Below the pieces are notes generated by a model. The model did no database searches and was not told where the DNA came from. It saw nothing but the letters and a program-made list of their open reading frames with translations. From assembly GCA_036393295.1 (NCBI GenBank), contig DASWHF010000162.1:1-55203 (forward strand): a stretch of 55,203 nt of DNA. The letters are read 5' to 3'. Source of the stretch: DASWHF01 sp036393295 (GTDB lineage: Bacteria; Pseudomonadota; Gammaproteobacteria; Acidiferrobacterales; UBA6901). This document shows, in pieces, positions 25,397 through 34,304 of this stretch; positions within the stretch are counted from its first letter, which is position 1; each line of letters opens with the position of its first letter. The position numbers and the translations under genes were made by a program.

Positions 25397-28285
25397 ATGC
25401 GCGCGCCCGTCGATTTCAACGCGAAGTGCCGGCGACCGGCCTGGGTCGTGCGCCAGTGGCGGTTCCTGACCGGCGCGACCTGCCGCGGGTTCCGGAGCTG
25501 GCTGCTCGTCTGCCTGCCGCTGACGATCGAGAGCGCCATGCGCCACCTCGATCTCGCGCTCAACCGCAACTTCGGCGGCCCCTGGCAGCGCCTGTTCATG
25601 CCCGGCCACTCGCTGGTGCCGCTGCTGTTCATGTTCACGGCAATCGCGTTCACGGTGCTCGGGCCGACACCGCGGTTCCGCGGCGCCTTGAGCGTCGTCG
25701 GCATCATCGTCGCGGCCGCGCTGTTCTGGGCGGCGGTGCGCTACGGGCTGCGGCGGCGCGGCGACGGCCGCGGCCTGTTGAGCCTGCAGATCCCGATCCT
25801 GGCGGCGCTGGCCGCGATCTTCGCCTACGCCCTGCCGGCGGCGGACGCGACCGAGGCCGCGGCCGCGCCCTACCGCAATGTGTTCGCGCCGGCGATCCTG
25901 CTGCTCCTGCTGGTCGCCGCCGCCTCGCATCTCGTGGCGCGCTTCGCGATGGGCGGATTCCGCAGCCCCGAGCGCGACCAGTTCCACCGGCTGTTGCGCG
26001 ACGCCGAGCTGTTCGTCGTCTGGCGCACGCCCGGCGTCGACCTGCGCAAGATCCTGCACGGCTTCGTCAACGCGCCGCTCTATCACCCGCTGCACCTGCT
26101 GCTGATGCCGGCCTTCGGCATGATCCTGGTCAAGCCGCAGAACGTCGTCCTGACCGGCGCGCTGCTCGCGGCGCTGGCCTGGGTTCTGCTCACCCTGAGC
26201 GGCGTGCACGAGCGCCTGCACATGATGATCAGCGTCGTGCGCCGCGCCCTGCTGATCGGCGGGCAACTGGTGGTGTCGCTCGCGATCATCGGGCTGGCCG
26301 GCGCGCGCCTGGCCGGGATCGACTATGTCACCACGCCGCTCGACTCGACGCCGGGCAAGGTGATCCTGTTCTATATCCTCGCCGCCTACACCGCCTTCTG
26401 GCTGTACGAGTACTGGATCAATCGCGCGCTCACCGAGCGCCTGCTGCCGCTGCTGCTGCCGCCGGGGCGCGCGCCCGAGCGCGTCGCGCGCGTCGACTAT
26501 CCGATCGCCGCCGCACGCGTCGGGACCGACGTGCTGGCGCGCGGCCGCGCCATCGAGGCGTTCTCCGGCGCGCGCTTCGTGGTGACCGGCGGCTACCGCG
26601 CGGCGGGCAGCCCCGGTCCCTGCCCGGCCTGGGAACCCTACGACAAGCTCGCGCTGTTCGCCGAGCTCACCAAGCAGGCACAGACCCTGAGCGGCTGGTC
26701 GGCCGAGGACAAGCGCCGCGTGCGGGTCGCGCTGAGCGACCTCGGCAAGCGCACCCGGCTCTACTTCAACCTCATGAACATGCTGCTGATCGCCGCGGTC
26801 GGCGGCGCACTGCTCGCGTTGCACTGCATACCCGAGCGCCCGGAGGCCGTCGCTGCGTACATCGACGCCGGCAACCGCGCGCAGCAGCCGGTGAGTCTTG
26901 CCGAGCTGATGTTCGAGACGCGGCGACGGTCCGGCAGGCTGATCCTGGTCGCGGCCTCGGGCGGCGGCACGCGCGCCGCCCTGTACGGCGCGTCGACGCT
27001 GCGCGGCATCGCCGCGCTCGGGCGGCTCGACGACGTGGTGCTGGTCAGCGGCGTGTCGGGCGGCAGCGCCGCGCTCGGCTATTTCGCCCTGCACCGCGCG
27101 AGCCTGATCGGCGCGAACCCGGCAGCGTGCAGCGCCGGCACGCTGGCCGAGTTCGAGTTCGACGACGGCACGCGCGCCGCGCGCGATCCCTGGTGCGCCT
27201 ATATCGCCGCCATGGGCCGGCCCTACATCGAGGACGTGCTGCGCGGCAGCTCGGAACTCGACGTGCTGATGTCGAAATCGCTCGGCCACCTGCTCGACGA
27301 GAGCTTCGTGCGCGGCTTCGGGCAGAGCGGGCAGCCGCCGGTCCGCCTGTCCGACATCGCCGGCCTGGGGTTGATACTCAACACCACGCTCGCCGGCCAC
27401 CCGGCCGGCGACTCGCCGTGGCTGGCGCGGCTGTTCGCGGACCAGCCCGCGGCGCGCGAGCGCGACTACGCGGTCGGCGCCGGCGCGCGCCTGATCTTCA
27501 CCAACATCCGCGAGACCGGCGCCTTCCCGCGCGCCGCCGGCGCGCTCCCCCAGGCCGAGGACGAGTATTTCAAATACGTCATCGTCGGCGGCCCGCGCGC
27601 CACGGTCACGGCGGCCGCGGCGCTCAGCGCCAATTTTCCGCCGGTGTTCTCGAACGCCGCCGTCGCGGTGCACCCGGCGACACCGGACGGCGCGCCGGCA
27701 CGCTACTGGGTCACGGACGGCGGCGCCGCCGACAACCGCGGCATTATCTCCCTGCTGTACGCGCTCAAGGGCGCGCTGGCGGAGTGCCCGCGCCCCTGCG
27801 CCGGCGGCCGACCCCCGGAGATACACGTGATCGTCGCCGACGCCTCGGCCGTCACCATCGATTACCGCTCTGACCGCGGCGGCGGCTCGATCCTGGGCGC
27901 GGCCAACAAGTTCGCCAGCCAGCTCATGCTCGAATTGGTCGGCGAGGTGCGACGCCAGTACGCCGCCCTCGGCGGCAGGCTGGTGGTGCACTACCTGCCG
28001 ATGCCGGCGGTGCTGCGCGTGCGCGGCGGGCTCGGCACGCACTGGATGATGCCCGAGCGCGTCACGCTCACCGACATCTGCGCCGCCGACCCGAAGCGCG
28101 CGGCGAAGCTCGACATCGAACGCTGGCCGCTGATGCAGCTCATCGCCGACCTGCACCCCGCGGACCCGCCGCCGCCGGGGCCGGACGACCGCGACTGCGC
28201 GCGCGCCGGCGACACCGCCGGCGACTGGGTGCGCGCCGACCGCCATGCGCGCGCCTGGGCCAGGATCGTGGAGGCCTTGCGATGA
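25397..28285 (+). CDS. Membrane protein with C-terminal patatin-like phospholipase domain
   Basis: This 962-residue protein has an N-terminal half with about eight hydrophobic helices (65-330), another membrane segment near 455-475, and a patatin-type hydrolase domain from about 510. The oxyanion loop SGGGTRA (about 518), nucleophile motif GVSGGS (Ser about 554) and catalytic aspartate in DGGAADNRG (about 773) are all present, so it should be active. Patatins cleave acyl chains from phospholipids. The long multi-helix N-terminus is unusual and would hold the enzyme at the membrane. A stretch of about 90 residues before the domain may be a linker. Confidence 0.85.
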   Translation: MRAPVDFNAKCRRPAWVVRQWRFLTGATCRGFRSWLLVCLPLTIESAMRHLDLALNRNFGGPWQRLFMPGHSLVPLLFMFTAIAFTVLGPTPRFRGALSVVGIIVAAALFWAAVRYGLRRRGDGRGLLSLQIPILAALAAIFAYALPAADATEAAAAPYRNVFAPAILLLLLVAAASHLVARFAMGGFRSPERDQFHRLLRDAELFVVWRTPGVDLRKILHGFVNAPLYHPLHLLLMPAFGMILVKPQNVVLTGALLAALAWVLLTLSGVHERLHMMISVVRRALLIGGQLVVSLAIIGLAGARLAGIDYVTTPLDSTPGKVILFYILAAYTAFWLYEYWINRALTERLLPLLLPPGRAPERVARVDYPIAAARVGTDVLARGRAIEAFSGARFVVTGGYRAAGSPGPCPAWEPYDKLALFAELTKQAQTLSGWSAEDKRRVRVALSDLGKRTRLYFNLMNMLLIAAVGGALLALHCIPERPEAVAAYIDAGNRAQQPVSLAELMFETRRRSGRLILVAASGGGTRAALYGASTLRGIAALGRLDDVVLVSGVSGGSAALGYFALHRASLIGANPAACSAGTLAEFEFDDGTRAARDPWCAYIAAMGRPYIEDVLRGSSELDVLMSKSLGHLLDESFVRGFGQSGQPPVRLSDIAGLGLILNTTLAGHPAGDSPWLARLFADQPAARERDYAVGAGARLIFTNIRETGAFPRAAGALPQAEDEYFKYVIVGGPRATVTAAAALSANFPPVFSNAAVAVHPATPDGAPARYWVTDGGAADNRGIISLLYALKGALAECPRPCAGGRPPEIHVIVADASAVTIDYRSDRGGGSILGAANKFASQLMLELVGEVRRQYAALGGRLVVHYLPMPAVLRVRGGLGTHWMMPERVTLTDICAADPKRAAKLDIERWPLMQLIADLHPADPPPPGPDDRDCARAGDTAGDWVRADRHARAWARIVEALR

Positions 28286-28375
28286 CACGCGCGACGGCGA
28301 ACGGCTGAACGGGACGCTGCGCCGCCAGCGCGCGGCGACCCAGTGACACGAAGTGTCTTTGCGAGGGCGCGGCGC

Positions 28376-28783
28376 TCAGCCGCGGCTGCGCAGTAGCTCG
28401 GCGTAGTGCCGGCAGGCGTCGGTGAAGGTGAAGATGCCGAGCAGGGCATCGTCACGCACGACCATCACGGTCTGCGCGTGCCGGGCCGCCATCTGCTCGA
28501 GCACCGCGACCAGCGGTTCGTCCGGCGCAACGCGCAGTACGTCGGCGGAGTAAACGTCGCGCACCCGGGTGGCACCGCCCGTCGACAGGTCATGGCCCAG
28601 CTCGACCGCCCGCTTGATGCCCCACTCCGACACCACGCCGACCAACCGGCCGCCCTCGGTGACCGGCAGGTGGTGAATCCTGAACTGCGCCATCATCGAT
28701 CGCGCGCTGGCGGCGTGATCGTCGATCTCGATCGCGTAGGGATAGGCTGTCATGGCGGATTCGACAGTGGGCTGGGCGGCCAT
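28376..28783 (-). CDS. CBS-domain pair protein
   Basis: This 135-residue protein consists of two CBS motifs (about 8-60 and 72-132) with the usual HHLPVTE-GRLVGVVSE and LGIFTFTD patterns. Such stand-alone pairs bind adenine nucleotides and act as energy sensors for a partner that cannot be named here. The ATG at 28783 is chosen because AAGGA lies eleven bases upstream; a longer in-frame version lacks support. It lies 87 bp after the DUF302 gene on the same strand. Confidence 0.85.
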   Translation of the reverse strand: MAAQPTVESAMTAYPYAIEIDDHAASARSMMAQFRIHHLPVTEGGRLVGVVSEWGIKRAVELGHDLSTGGATRVRDVYSADVLRVAPDEPLVAVLEQMAARHAQTVMVVRDDALLGIFTFTDACRHYAELLRSRG

Positions 28784-28870
28784 TCGATGCGATCCTTGGA
28801 TTGACGACCGCCCTAAGATACCAGCACGACGCGGAAAGTTCACGTGCCGACGCCGCGCCGCCCGCTACGC

Positions 28871-29365
28871 CTACCAGTCGCCGTTGGCACCGGCCTGCAT
28901 GATCGAGCTCAGCGTATCCCGCACCCTGACCGCCTCGGCCTTCAACGGCGCCGGCAGCTTCGGATCCTGGATGAGCATGTCGAGATTCATCATGACCAGC
29001 CAGCCCCGCCCCTGGGCGTCCTCGACCAGCGCGATGCGGCAGGGAAGATAGGCGGCGAAGTTCAGATCGTACTCGACCATCTTCTTGGCCGTCAGGGGAT
29101 CGCAGAACTGGTAGATCTCCATGCGCCGGCTGGTTTGGCCCATGGCCTCGATCTGCGTCGACAGCGGCATCTCGGCGACCAGCTTGATGTTGAGCTTGTT
29201 GGCGCGGATCTTCATCGATTCGACGGCGTCGTCCATCGATACACCCTTGGCCAGCGCCGTGCGCACGACGGTCCGGGCGATGTCGATCGCGGGCGGCTCG
29301 GCCGGGGCGGCGGACACCGGCGCCGCGGTGACGGCCCACAGCAAGGTCATATATAGATATTTCAT
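28871..29365 (-). CDS. Secreted DUF302-domain protein
   Basis: This 164-residue protein has a Sec signal peptide (1-20, ending APVSAA). The mature part shows the DUF302 pattern, with IYQFCDPLTAKKMVEYD and LPCRIALVED. DUF302 proteins are periplasmic, of unknown function, and often occur near sulfur or haem genes. The ATG at 29365 gives a good signal peptide; upstream in-frame codons do not. It precedes the CBS gene on the same strand and probably shares its transcript. Confidence 0.85.
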   Translation of the reverse strand: MKYLYMTLLWAVTAAPVSAAPAEPPAIDIARTVVRTALAKGVSMDDAVESMKIRANKLNIKLVAEMPLSTQIEAMGQTSRRMEIYQFCDPLTAKKMVEYDLNFAAYLPCRIALVEDAQGRGWLVMMNLDMLIQDPKLPAPLKAEAVRVRDTLSSIMQAGANGDW

Positions 29366-29628
29366 GGCAAGGTTCCGTTTGCGGGGTGGGGATTGGAGGC
29401 CCCATGGTAATACGCCGTGCCCGGCGCGACCACGCTCGTACGCCGGACGGAACAGCGCCACCGGCGAACGGCCGGATATCGGCTATGCTTACCGATAGCG
29501 CTTGCCGCCGGCGCCCGATCCGGGTACGGTCGGCGACCTTGAATCAAAACCCGCCGGCTCCGGCCGCATCGACTGTCCAGGCCGCGCGCGGACCAGCACT
29601 ATCGCCATCAACCCCCGCGGGGCCCATC

Positions 29629-30714
29629 ATGACGACCACCCTCAGACAACTGGCGCAAATCTGCGGCGCGGAGATACTGGCCGGCGACCCCGATCTGCCC
29701 ATCGACGCCGCGGCCAACATCGACGACGCCGGCCCGCATCAGCTCACGTTCATCGGCAACGCCCGCCACCTCGACAAGCTCAAGGCCACGTCGGCCGGCG
29801 CCGTGATCGTGCCCCGGGGCGCGGCGGCCGGCGCGGCGCCGGCCGCGACCGCGCTGCTAGCCGTCGCGGACCCGGAGATCGCATTCATCCAATGCCTGCG
29901 CCGGCTCTATCCGGCCAGGCCCCACTCCGGCACCCGGAGCCCCAAGGCCGACATCGACCCGGGCGCGACGCTCGGCGCGGGCAGCTGCGTCGAGGCCTTC
30001 GCCTCGATCGGCCCCGGCGCCACGCTCGGCAAGGACTGCCACATCCACGCCGGCTGCCGGATCGGCGCCGGCGTGACGCTCGGCGACCGCTGCGTGCTGC
30101 ATCCCAACGTCGTGCTCTACGACGGCGTGACCCTCGGCGACGAGGTCGTCGTCCACGCCGGAAGCGTGATCGGCGCCGACGGCTACGGCTACAAGCTCCG
30201 CGACGGCGAGCACGTCAAGTTTCCGCAGGTCGGCACGGTCGAGATCGGGGACCAGGTCGAGATCGGCGCCAACACCTGCATCGACCGCGGCGCGCTCGGC
30301 GCGACCCGCATCGGCGCCGGCACCAAGATCGACAACCAGGTGCACGTCGCCCACAACGTGCAGATCGGCCGCGGCGCGCTGCTGCTCGGCCAGGTCGGCA
30401 TCGGCGGGTCGTCGGTGATCGGCGATTACGCGATCCTGGCCTCGCAATGCGGCATCGCCGATCACGTCACGATCGGCGAACGCGCGCTGGTGCTGGCCCA
30501 GTCGGGGGTGACCAAGGACGTCTGCGCCCGCAGCCAGGTCATGGGTTTCCCCGCCGCCGACCGCAAGGCGGCGCTGCGCGAACTGGCGGCGCTCGGCCGC
30601 CTGGCCGCCGACCAGCGCGCCATCGAGGAGCTGGTGCGGCTGCTGCCACAGCTGCGCTGCGCCTCCGCGGGGCCGGACCCCGTCGACGACGATTCCGGCA
30701 CCCCCGGGGCCTGA
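29629..30714 (+). CDS. lpxD: UDP-3-O-acylglucosamine N-acyltransferase LpxD (stand-alone copy)
   Basis: This 361-residue protein has the N-terminal uridine-binding domain (about 1-100) and a left-handed beta-helix of hexapeptide repeats (about 105-320). The catalytic His lies in HVAHNVQIG, and the GADGYGY segment is present. The enzyme transfers a 3-hydroxyacyl chain in the third step of lipid A synthesis. It lies outside the usual skp-lpxD-fabZ-lpxA cluster, so it may be a second copy with different acyl specificity. The C-terminal tail of about 30 residues after the beta-helix is acidic and slightly long. Confidence 0.93.
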   Translation: MTTTLRQLAQICGAEILAGDPDLPIDAAANIDDAGPHQLTFIGNARHLDKLKATSAGAVIVPRGAAAGAAPAATALLAVADPEIAFIQCLRRLYPARPHSGTRSPKADIDPGATLGAGSCVEAFASIGPGATLGKDCHIHAGCRIGAGVTLGDRCVLHPNVVLYDGVTLGDEVVVHAGSVIGADGYGYKLRDGEHVKFPQVGTVEIGDQVEIGANTCIDRGALGATRIGAGTKIDNQVHVAHNVQIGRGALLLGQVGIGGSSVIGDYAILASQCGIADHVTIGERALVLAQSGVTKDVCARSQVMGFPAADRKAALRELAALGRLAADQRAIEELVRLLPQLRCASAGPDPVDDDSGTPGA

Positions 30715-30753
30715 TTCCGCGCGGCCCTATTTCAGCCCCGGTCGCGGGGACAA

Positions 30754-31518
30754 TCAGTGCAGCTGCCGATGCACCGCCTCGGACAACGCCGACAGTTCAC
30801 CGCGATCGAGCTCGCCGACCAGGGCGTAGCCGAGCGGGCCGTCGATCCAGTAGAACACGCCGACGCCGTCGCGGCTGGCGAAGCGGAAGGCGGTCTCTTC
30901 GTTTTTCCAGACGCCCTGACGAATGTACAAAGTCACGCGCAGCCCGTCGGCGCGCTCGTACATGAACTGCGCGGCCATGCGATCGGTAGACGGTAGCAAG
31001 CGTCCGCCCATCAGGATATAACCCTGGGCGTCCAGCGCCGGCGCCTTGATGTCGGTGTGCAGGCGCCTCGACAGCCAGGCGACCAGATGCGGCTCGTCGC
31101 GGGCGCCAACCTCCACCGGGTGTCGAATCTCGGCGGCGTAGATGCGGTGTGCGAACGCGGCCGGCTGCACCAGGTGCCGCTGCATCGGGCCCTCGGCGAG
31201 CGTCACCACGGTCGCGGCCGGGTGCAGCAGCCAGCCGCCGACACCGCCGAGCAGCAGCCAGCCGGCGACGGCGGCGACCCGTGGCCAGCGACGCGGGTCG
31301 CGACGCGCCGGCCGAAGCGCAGCCGGCACGGGCTCCCCGAGCACGGGATCGTACAGCGCGCGCAGTCCGGCGTTCACGCGCCGGTATTCCTCGACGCGCG
31401 CGGCGGCCTGCGCATGCGCATGCAGGTAATCCTCGACCTCCCGACGCCGGCCGGCCTCGAGCTGGTCGTCGACATAGGCGTGCAGATCGGCGTCCGTGAC
31501 CGGCGTCCGGTAAGTCAT
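30754..31518 (-). CDS. Membrane anti-sigma factor paired with the ECF sigma factor
   Basis: This 254-residue protein has an N-terminal anti-sigma helical domain (DADLHAYVDDQLEAGRR, about 5-60), a membrane helix (about 80-100) and an extracytoplasmic sensor domain. It lacks the HxxxCxxC zinc motif, so it is not a redox-type ZAS factor. The ATG overlaps the sigma gene stop (ATGA), and GGAGAG lies upstream, so the two are translated together. It is the last gene of the six-gene haem/phosphoesterase operon and probably holds the sigma factor inactive until an envelope signal appears. Confidence 0.85.
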   Translation of the reverse strand: MTYRTPVTDADLHAYVDDQLEAGRRREVEDYLHAHAQAAARVEEYRRVNAGLRALYDPVLGEPVPAALRPARRDPRRWPRVAAVAGWLLLGGVGGWLLHPAATVVTLAEGPMQRHLVQPAAFAHRIYAAEIRHPVEVGARDEPHLVAWLSRRLHTDIKAPALDAQGYILMGGRLLPSTDRMAAQFMYERADGLRVTLYIRQGVWKNEETAFRFASRDGVGVFYWIDGPLGYALVGELDRGELSALSEAVHRQLH

Positions 31519-32027
31519 TTGACTCTCCACAGGGTGTTCGGGCGTCCCTGCGTGAGCGCGGCGCGCAACTGCTCGCGGGCGCGCGACAGCCGCGACATCA
31601 CCGTCCCTTCGGGGATGCCGAGAATGGCCGCAACCTGCTGATAGCGCAGCCCTTCCAGCGACACCAGCAGGACAATCTCACGCTGATCGGGCGACAGCGC
31701 GGCCAGCGCGCGCTCCAGGTCGCGCAGCGCCAAACCGATGTCGGCATCCGCCGCCGCGCCCGACGCGTCGTCCGGCTCGGGCCAATCGACGAACCGGGGT
31801 CCATTCGCCGCGCGCCGCACCTGGTTGACGTAGAGATTGTGCATGATGGTGAACAGCCAGGCGCGCAGATCGCTGCCGCGACGCCAGCGATGCATGCGGC
31901 CGAGGGCGCGCTCCAGGCAGTCCTGCACCAGATCGTCGGCGGCAAGGGCGTCGCCGCGCAACAGGGCGCGCGCGTAGCGCCGCAGCCGCGGGATATGCTC
32001 GACGACCTGCTGTTCAAGTCCTGACAT
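31515..32027 (-). CDS. ECF-family RNA polymerase sigma factor
   Basis: This 170-residue sigma factor has region 2 (LVQDCLERAL...LRAWLFTIMHNLYVNQVRR) and region 4 (LEGLRYQQVAAILGIPEGTVMSRLSRAREQLR). The ATG at 32027 gives the typical short N-terminus. It is translationally coupled to the anti-sigma gene. It lies 60 bp after the P460-family cytochrome gene on the same strand, which suggests that the sigma factor controls that operon; no target promoter motif can be verified here. Confidence 0.92.
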   Translation of the reverse strand: MSGLEQQVVEHIPRLRRYARALLRGDALAADDLVQDCLERALGRMHRWRRGSDLRAWLFTIMHNLYVNQVRRAANGPRFVDWPEPDDASGAAADADIGLALRDLERALAALSPDQREIVLLVSLEGLRYQQVAAILGIPEGTVMSRLSRAREQLRAALTQGRPNTLWRVK

Positions 32028-32087
32028 CGTCTCTGCCGAACCAACGACGACGGCCGCCGCCACGCGGCGGCCGCTGCCATGGCTGCC

Positions 32088-32612
32088 TCAGGGCCTGCCC
32101 GGCATCAGCGCCGGCGTGGTGAATACATAGTCGCGGCTCTTGACCGGCGTGTGGCAGGCCACGCACTCCTGGGCGAATTTGTCATCTTTGCCGTAGGGCT
32201 TCAAGTCGGTGCCGACCCAGCGCGCGTAGCCCCAGCCGCCGGTGGCGGCCCACTTCCTGGCGTCCTTGAACATGAATTCAGCATGCACGAATTCCTTGGG
32301 CACGATCGCGGTCGGCCAGTGCTCCCCGGCGGTCTGCTTCCACACGACCTTGCCCAACACCGCGCCGTCCGGCCAGGGGTTGGTCCGGCCGTCGCGCGCG
32401 GCGCGTACCGCGGCGTCGTTGCCGACGATGGCGCGCAGGGTGTTGTTGTCAGCGCGATGCGAGACCGAGATCACCCGCCAGTCGCGGTAATCGGCGGGAA
32501 AGGCGATGCCGTTGGGCGCCGGTGGGACCTCCCCGGCGGCTTGGATCCGGGCGGTGACGGCCAGGACGCCGATGACCGCGGCCAGGGACAAGGCTGGTGC
32601 TTTTTTCATCAT
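32088..32612 (-). CDS. Cytochrome P460-family protein
   Basis: This 174-residue protein has a Sec signal (1-26) and a single haem c motif CVACH (150-154) near the C-terminus. The central pattern WRVISV...LRAIVGN...NPWPDGAVLGKVVW is typical of the P460/cytochrome c'-beta family. Members oxidise hydroxylamine or bind NO with a lysine-crosslinked haem; whether the crosslinking lysine is present here cannot be settled by eye. GGGAG seven bases before the ATG supports the start. Its place in a cytochrome operon, in a genome with norCB, suggests handling of nitrogen oxides. Confidence 0.85.
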   Translation of the reverse strand: MMKKAPALSLAAVIGVLAVTARIQAAGEVPPAPNGIAFPADYRDWRVISVSHRADNNTLRAIVGNDAAVRAARDGRTNPWPDGAVLGKVVWKQTAGEHWPTAIVPKEFVHAEFMFKDARKWAATGGWGYARWVGTDLKPYGKDDKFAQECVACHTPVKSRDYVFTTPALMPGRP

Positions 32613-32800
32613 TTCGAACTCCCGGAGGGGTTGGGTCAGGGCGGGATTGCCCGACAGGGTAAACAGCCGGCGGCCGCGATTATTCCCCGCCGAATATCGA
32701 TGCGCGGCCGCCACCCCCGCCGCCCGGGTCCTGCGCTGAAAAAAAATGAGGCGGGCCGCGACTTACGGCCCGCCTCCAGCGGGGGATGCTGCGGAAAACC

Positions 32801-33208
32801 TCAGTGCTTGCCGGGTGCCAGCTTCACGCCGCGCCGCTCCCAGTGGATGTAGGCCTGGATGGCGATCATCTTGGGGTCGTCGGCCGCCAGGTCCTTGCCC
32901 TCGAGCGGGTTGCGGATGCACCAGTTGACCATCTCCCACACCGGCGCGACCTTGCCGAGCTGCTTCTGGAATTTCGGATAGGTCTCGGGATGGGTGTTGG
33001 CGGCGTTCGGGTGGCATTGGGCGCAGGCCACACCGTTGGTGCCGAGATCGGCACTGGTCCACAGCTCGCGGCCCTGCTTCACCGCCGCCTGGTACTGCGA
33101 CTCCCACAGTTTCAGGTCCTGCTGGGTGAACTCGTCGGCCGCCGCGGGCGTCGCGGCGAGAGCCAGCGCCAGCCCCGAGGCCGCCAGGGTACGGGTCAGA
33201 ATGTCCAT
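32801..33208 (-). CDS. Periplasmic monohaem cytochrome c (SoxA-like C-terminal pattern)
   Basis: This 135-residue protein has a Sec signal (1-24, ending AAADE) and CAQCH (62-66). The segment WEMVNWCIRNPLEGKDLAADDPKMIAIQAYIHW resembles the haem domain of SoxA/TsdA-like cytochromes, which carry a Cys near the haem; Cys98 fits that. It probably carries electrons between the diheme peroxidase and other partners of this operon. AAGGAG lies upstream of the ATG. It follows the phosphoesterase gene by 14 bp, which indicates tight co-transcription. Confidence 0.85.
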   Translation of the reverse strand: MDILTRTLAASGLALALAATPAAADEFTQQDLKLWESQYQAAVKQGRELWTSADLGTNGVACAQCHPNAANTHPETYPKFQKQLGKVAPVWEMVNWCIRNPLEGKDLAADDPKMIAIQAYIHWERRGVKLAPGKH

Positions 33209-33222
33209 GCTCTGCTCCTTCA

Positions 33223-34293
33223 TTAGAAATGGGTCTGGGGCGGAACGTGCCTGGCCGGATCCTGATACTGCCGGTCCTCCGGCCGCCGGGTCCGGGTATT
33301 GAAGGCCACGGTGCGCGTGCGATTCTCCGGCAGGCTGTAGTGCACGGAGGCGTTGCCGCTCCAGACGTCGATGAACTGCCAGCCGGTGGCGTCGCGCTCG
33401 AAGAACGGATCGGCGCGGTTCATCTCGACCGTGAGCTTGGGCAGACGGGTCTGGACCTGCGCATAGGTCGACGGATAGGGCCAGGGCCAGGCGGTCGCCA
33501 TCGCCGCGTGGAAGCTGATGTTGCCGATCTGGTTGTACTGGATCTGATGGACATGGCCGTAGAACACCGTGACCTTCTTGAACGGCCTGAGCAGCGCCTG
33601 GACCTGCTCGGCGTCCTCGGTCCAGAAATTCCAGCCCCTGAAGATCTTCTGCAGCGGCGAATGCGAGAACACCACGATCGGCGTGTCCTTGCCCACCTTG
33701 GCCAGGTCCTGCCGCAGCCAGGCGCGCTGCTTGTCGCCGACCATGAACGGCGAGCCGTTGGGATTGTCGAGACCGGCCATCTGCAGCATGCGCTCCTCGG
33801 CGGTCGGCCAGCGCTTGTAGGTCCACTCGTCGTAGGTGAGGATGGAATTCAGCACCACGAAGTGCACGCCCTTGTGATCGAAGCTGTAATACAGGGGGCT
33901 CGCGACCTGCTGCCAGTACTCGCCGAGGTCCAGGTAGTAGTCGTGCTCGCCGATCACGAAGTACTTCTTGTGGGTCAACGGCGCGAGCAGCTCCAGGCCG
34001 TGATCGATCTCCGGCTTGGTTCCGAGCTGGGCGAGATCGCCGCCGTACATGACGAAGTCCGGCTTGGGATCCATCAGGTTGGTCTCGGCCACGGCGCGCA
34101 TCAGCCCGCGGTCCCAGTTGCGCACGAATTCCTTGCCCTTGATGTGCTGGATGTGCGAATCGGAGATGTAGGCGAAGGTGAAGTTCTGGCGCTTGTCGGC
34201 GAACGCCAGCTCGATGAGGCTGAGCGGCAGCGTGCCGGCGGCCAGCAGCGCGCCGCCGCTCTTCAGGAAATCACGTCGGTTAAATTTGCTCAT
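33223..34293 (-). CDS. Tat-exported calcineurin-like metallophosphoesterase
   Basis: This 356-residue protein starts with a Tat signal (NRRDFLKSGG, 6-15). The metallophosphoesterase motifs are DSH (45-47), GGD (about 84-86), a variant GEHD (115-118) where GNHD is usual, a later FSHSP and GHVH (about 245). Replacement of the bridging Asn by Glu may change metal or substrate choice. AGGAGG precedes the ATG at 34293. The gene lies 11 bp after the peroxidase gene. A folded metal-loaded enzyme in the periplasm alongside cytochromes is unusual, and the substrate is unknown. Confidence 0.88.
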   Translation of the reverse strand: MSKFNRRDFLKSGGALLAAGTLPLSLIELAFADKRQNFTFAYISDSHIQHIKGKEFVRNWDRGLMRAVAETNLMDPKPDFVMYGGDLAQLGTKPEIDHGLELLAPLTHKKYFVIGEHDYYLDLGEYWQQVASPLYYSFDHKGVHFVVLNSILTYDEWTYKRWPTAEERMLQMAGLDNPNGSPFMVGDKQRAWLRQDLAKVGKDTPIVVFSHSPLQKIFRGWNFWTEDAEQVQALLRPFKKVTVFYGHVHQIQYNQIGNISFHAAMATAWPWPYPSTYAQVQTRLPKLTVEMNRADPFFERDATGWQFIDVWSGNASVHYSLPENRTRTVAFNTRTRRPEDRQYQDPARHVPPQTHF

Positions 34294-34304
34294 GGTCAAC
34301 CTCC

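Noticed and set aside
25244..28288. Open frame of about 1000 codons antisense to the patatin gene
   Set aside because: The product is Arg/Ala/Gln-rich with no domain pattern. The plus strand has an intact patatin active site.
28345..28360. GACAC-GAA-GTGTC followed by TTT as a terminator
   Set aside because: A five-base-pair stem and three T residues are too weak to support a terminator.
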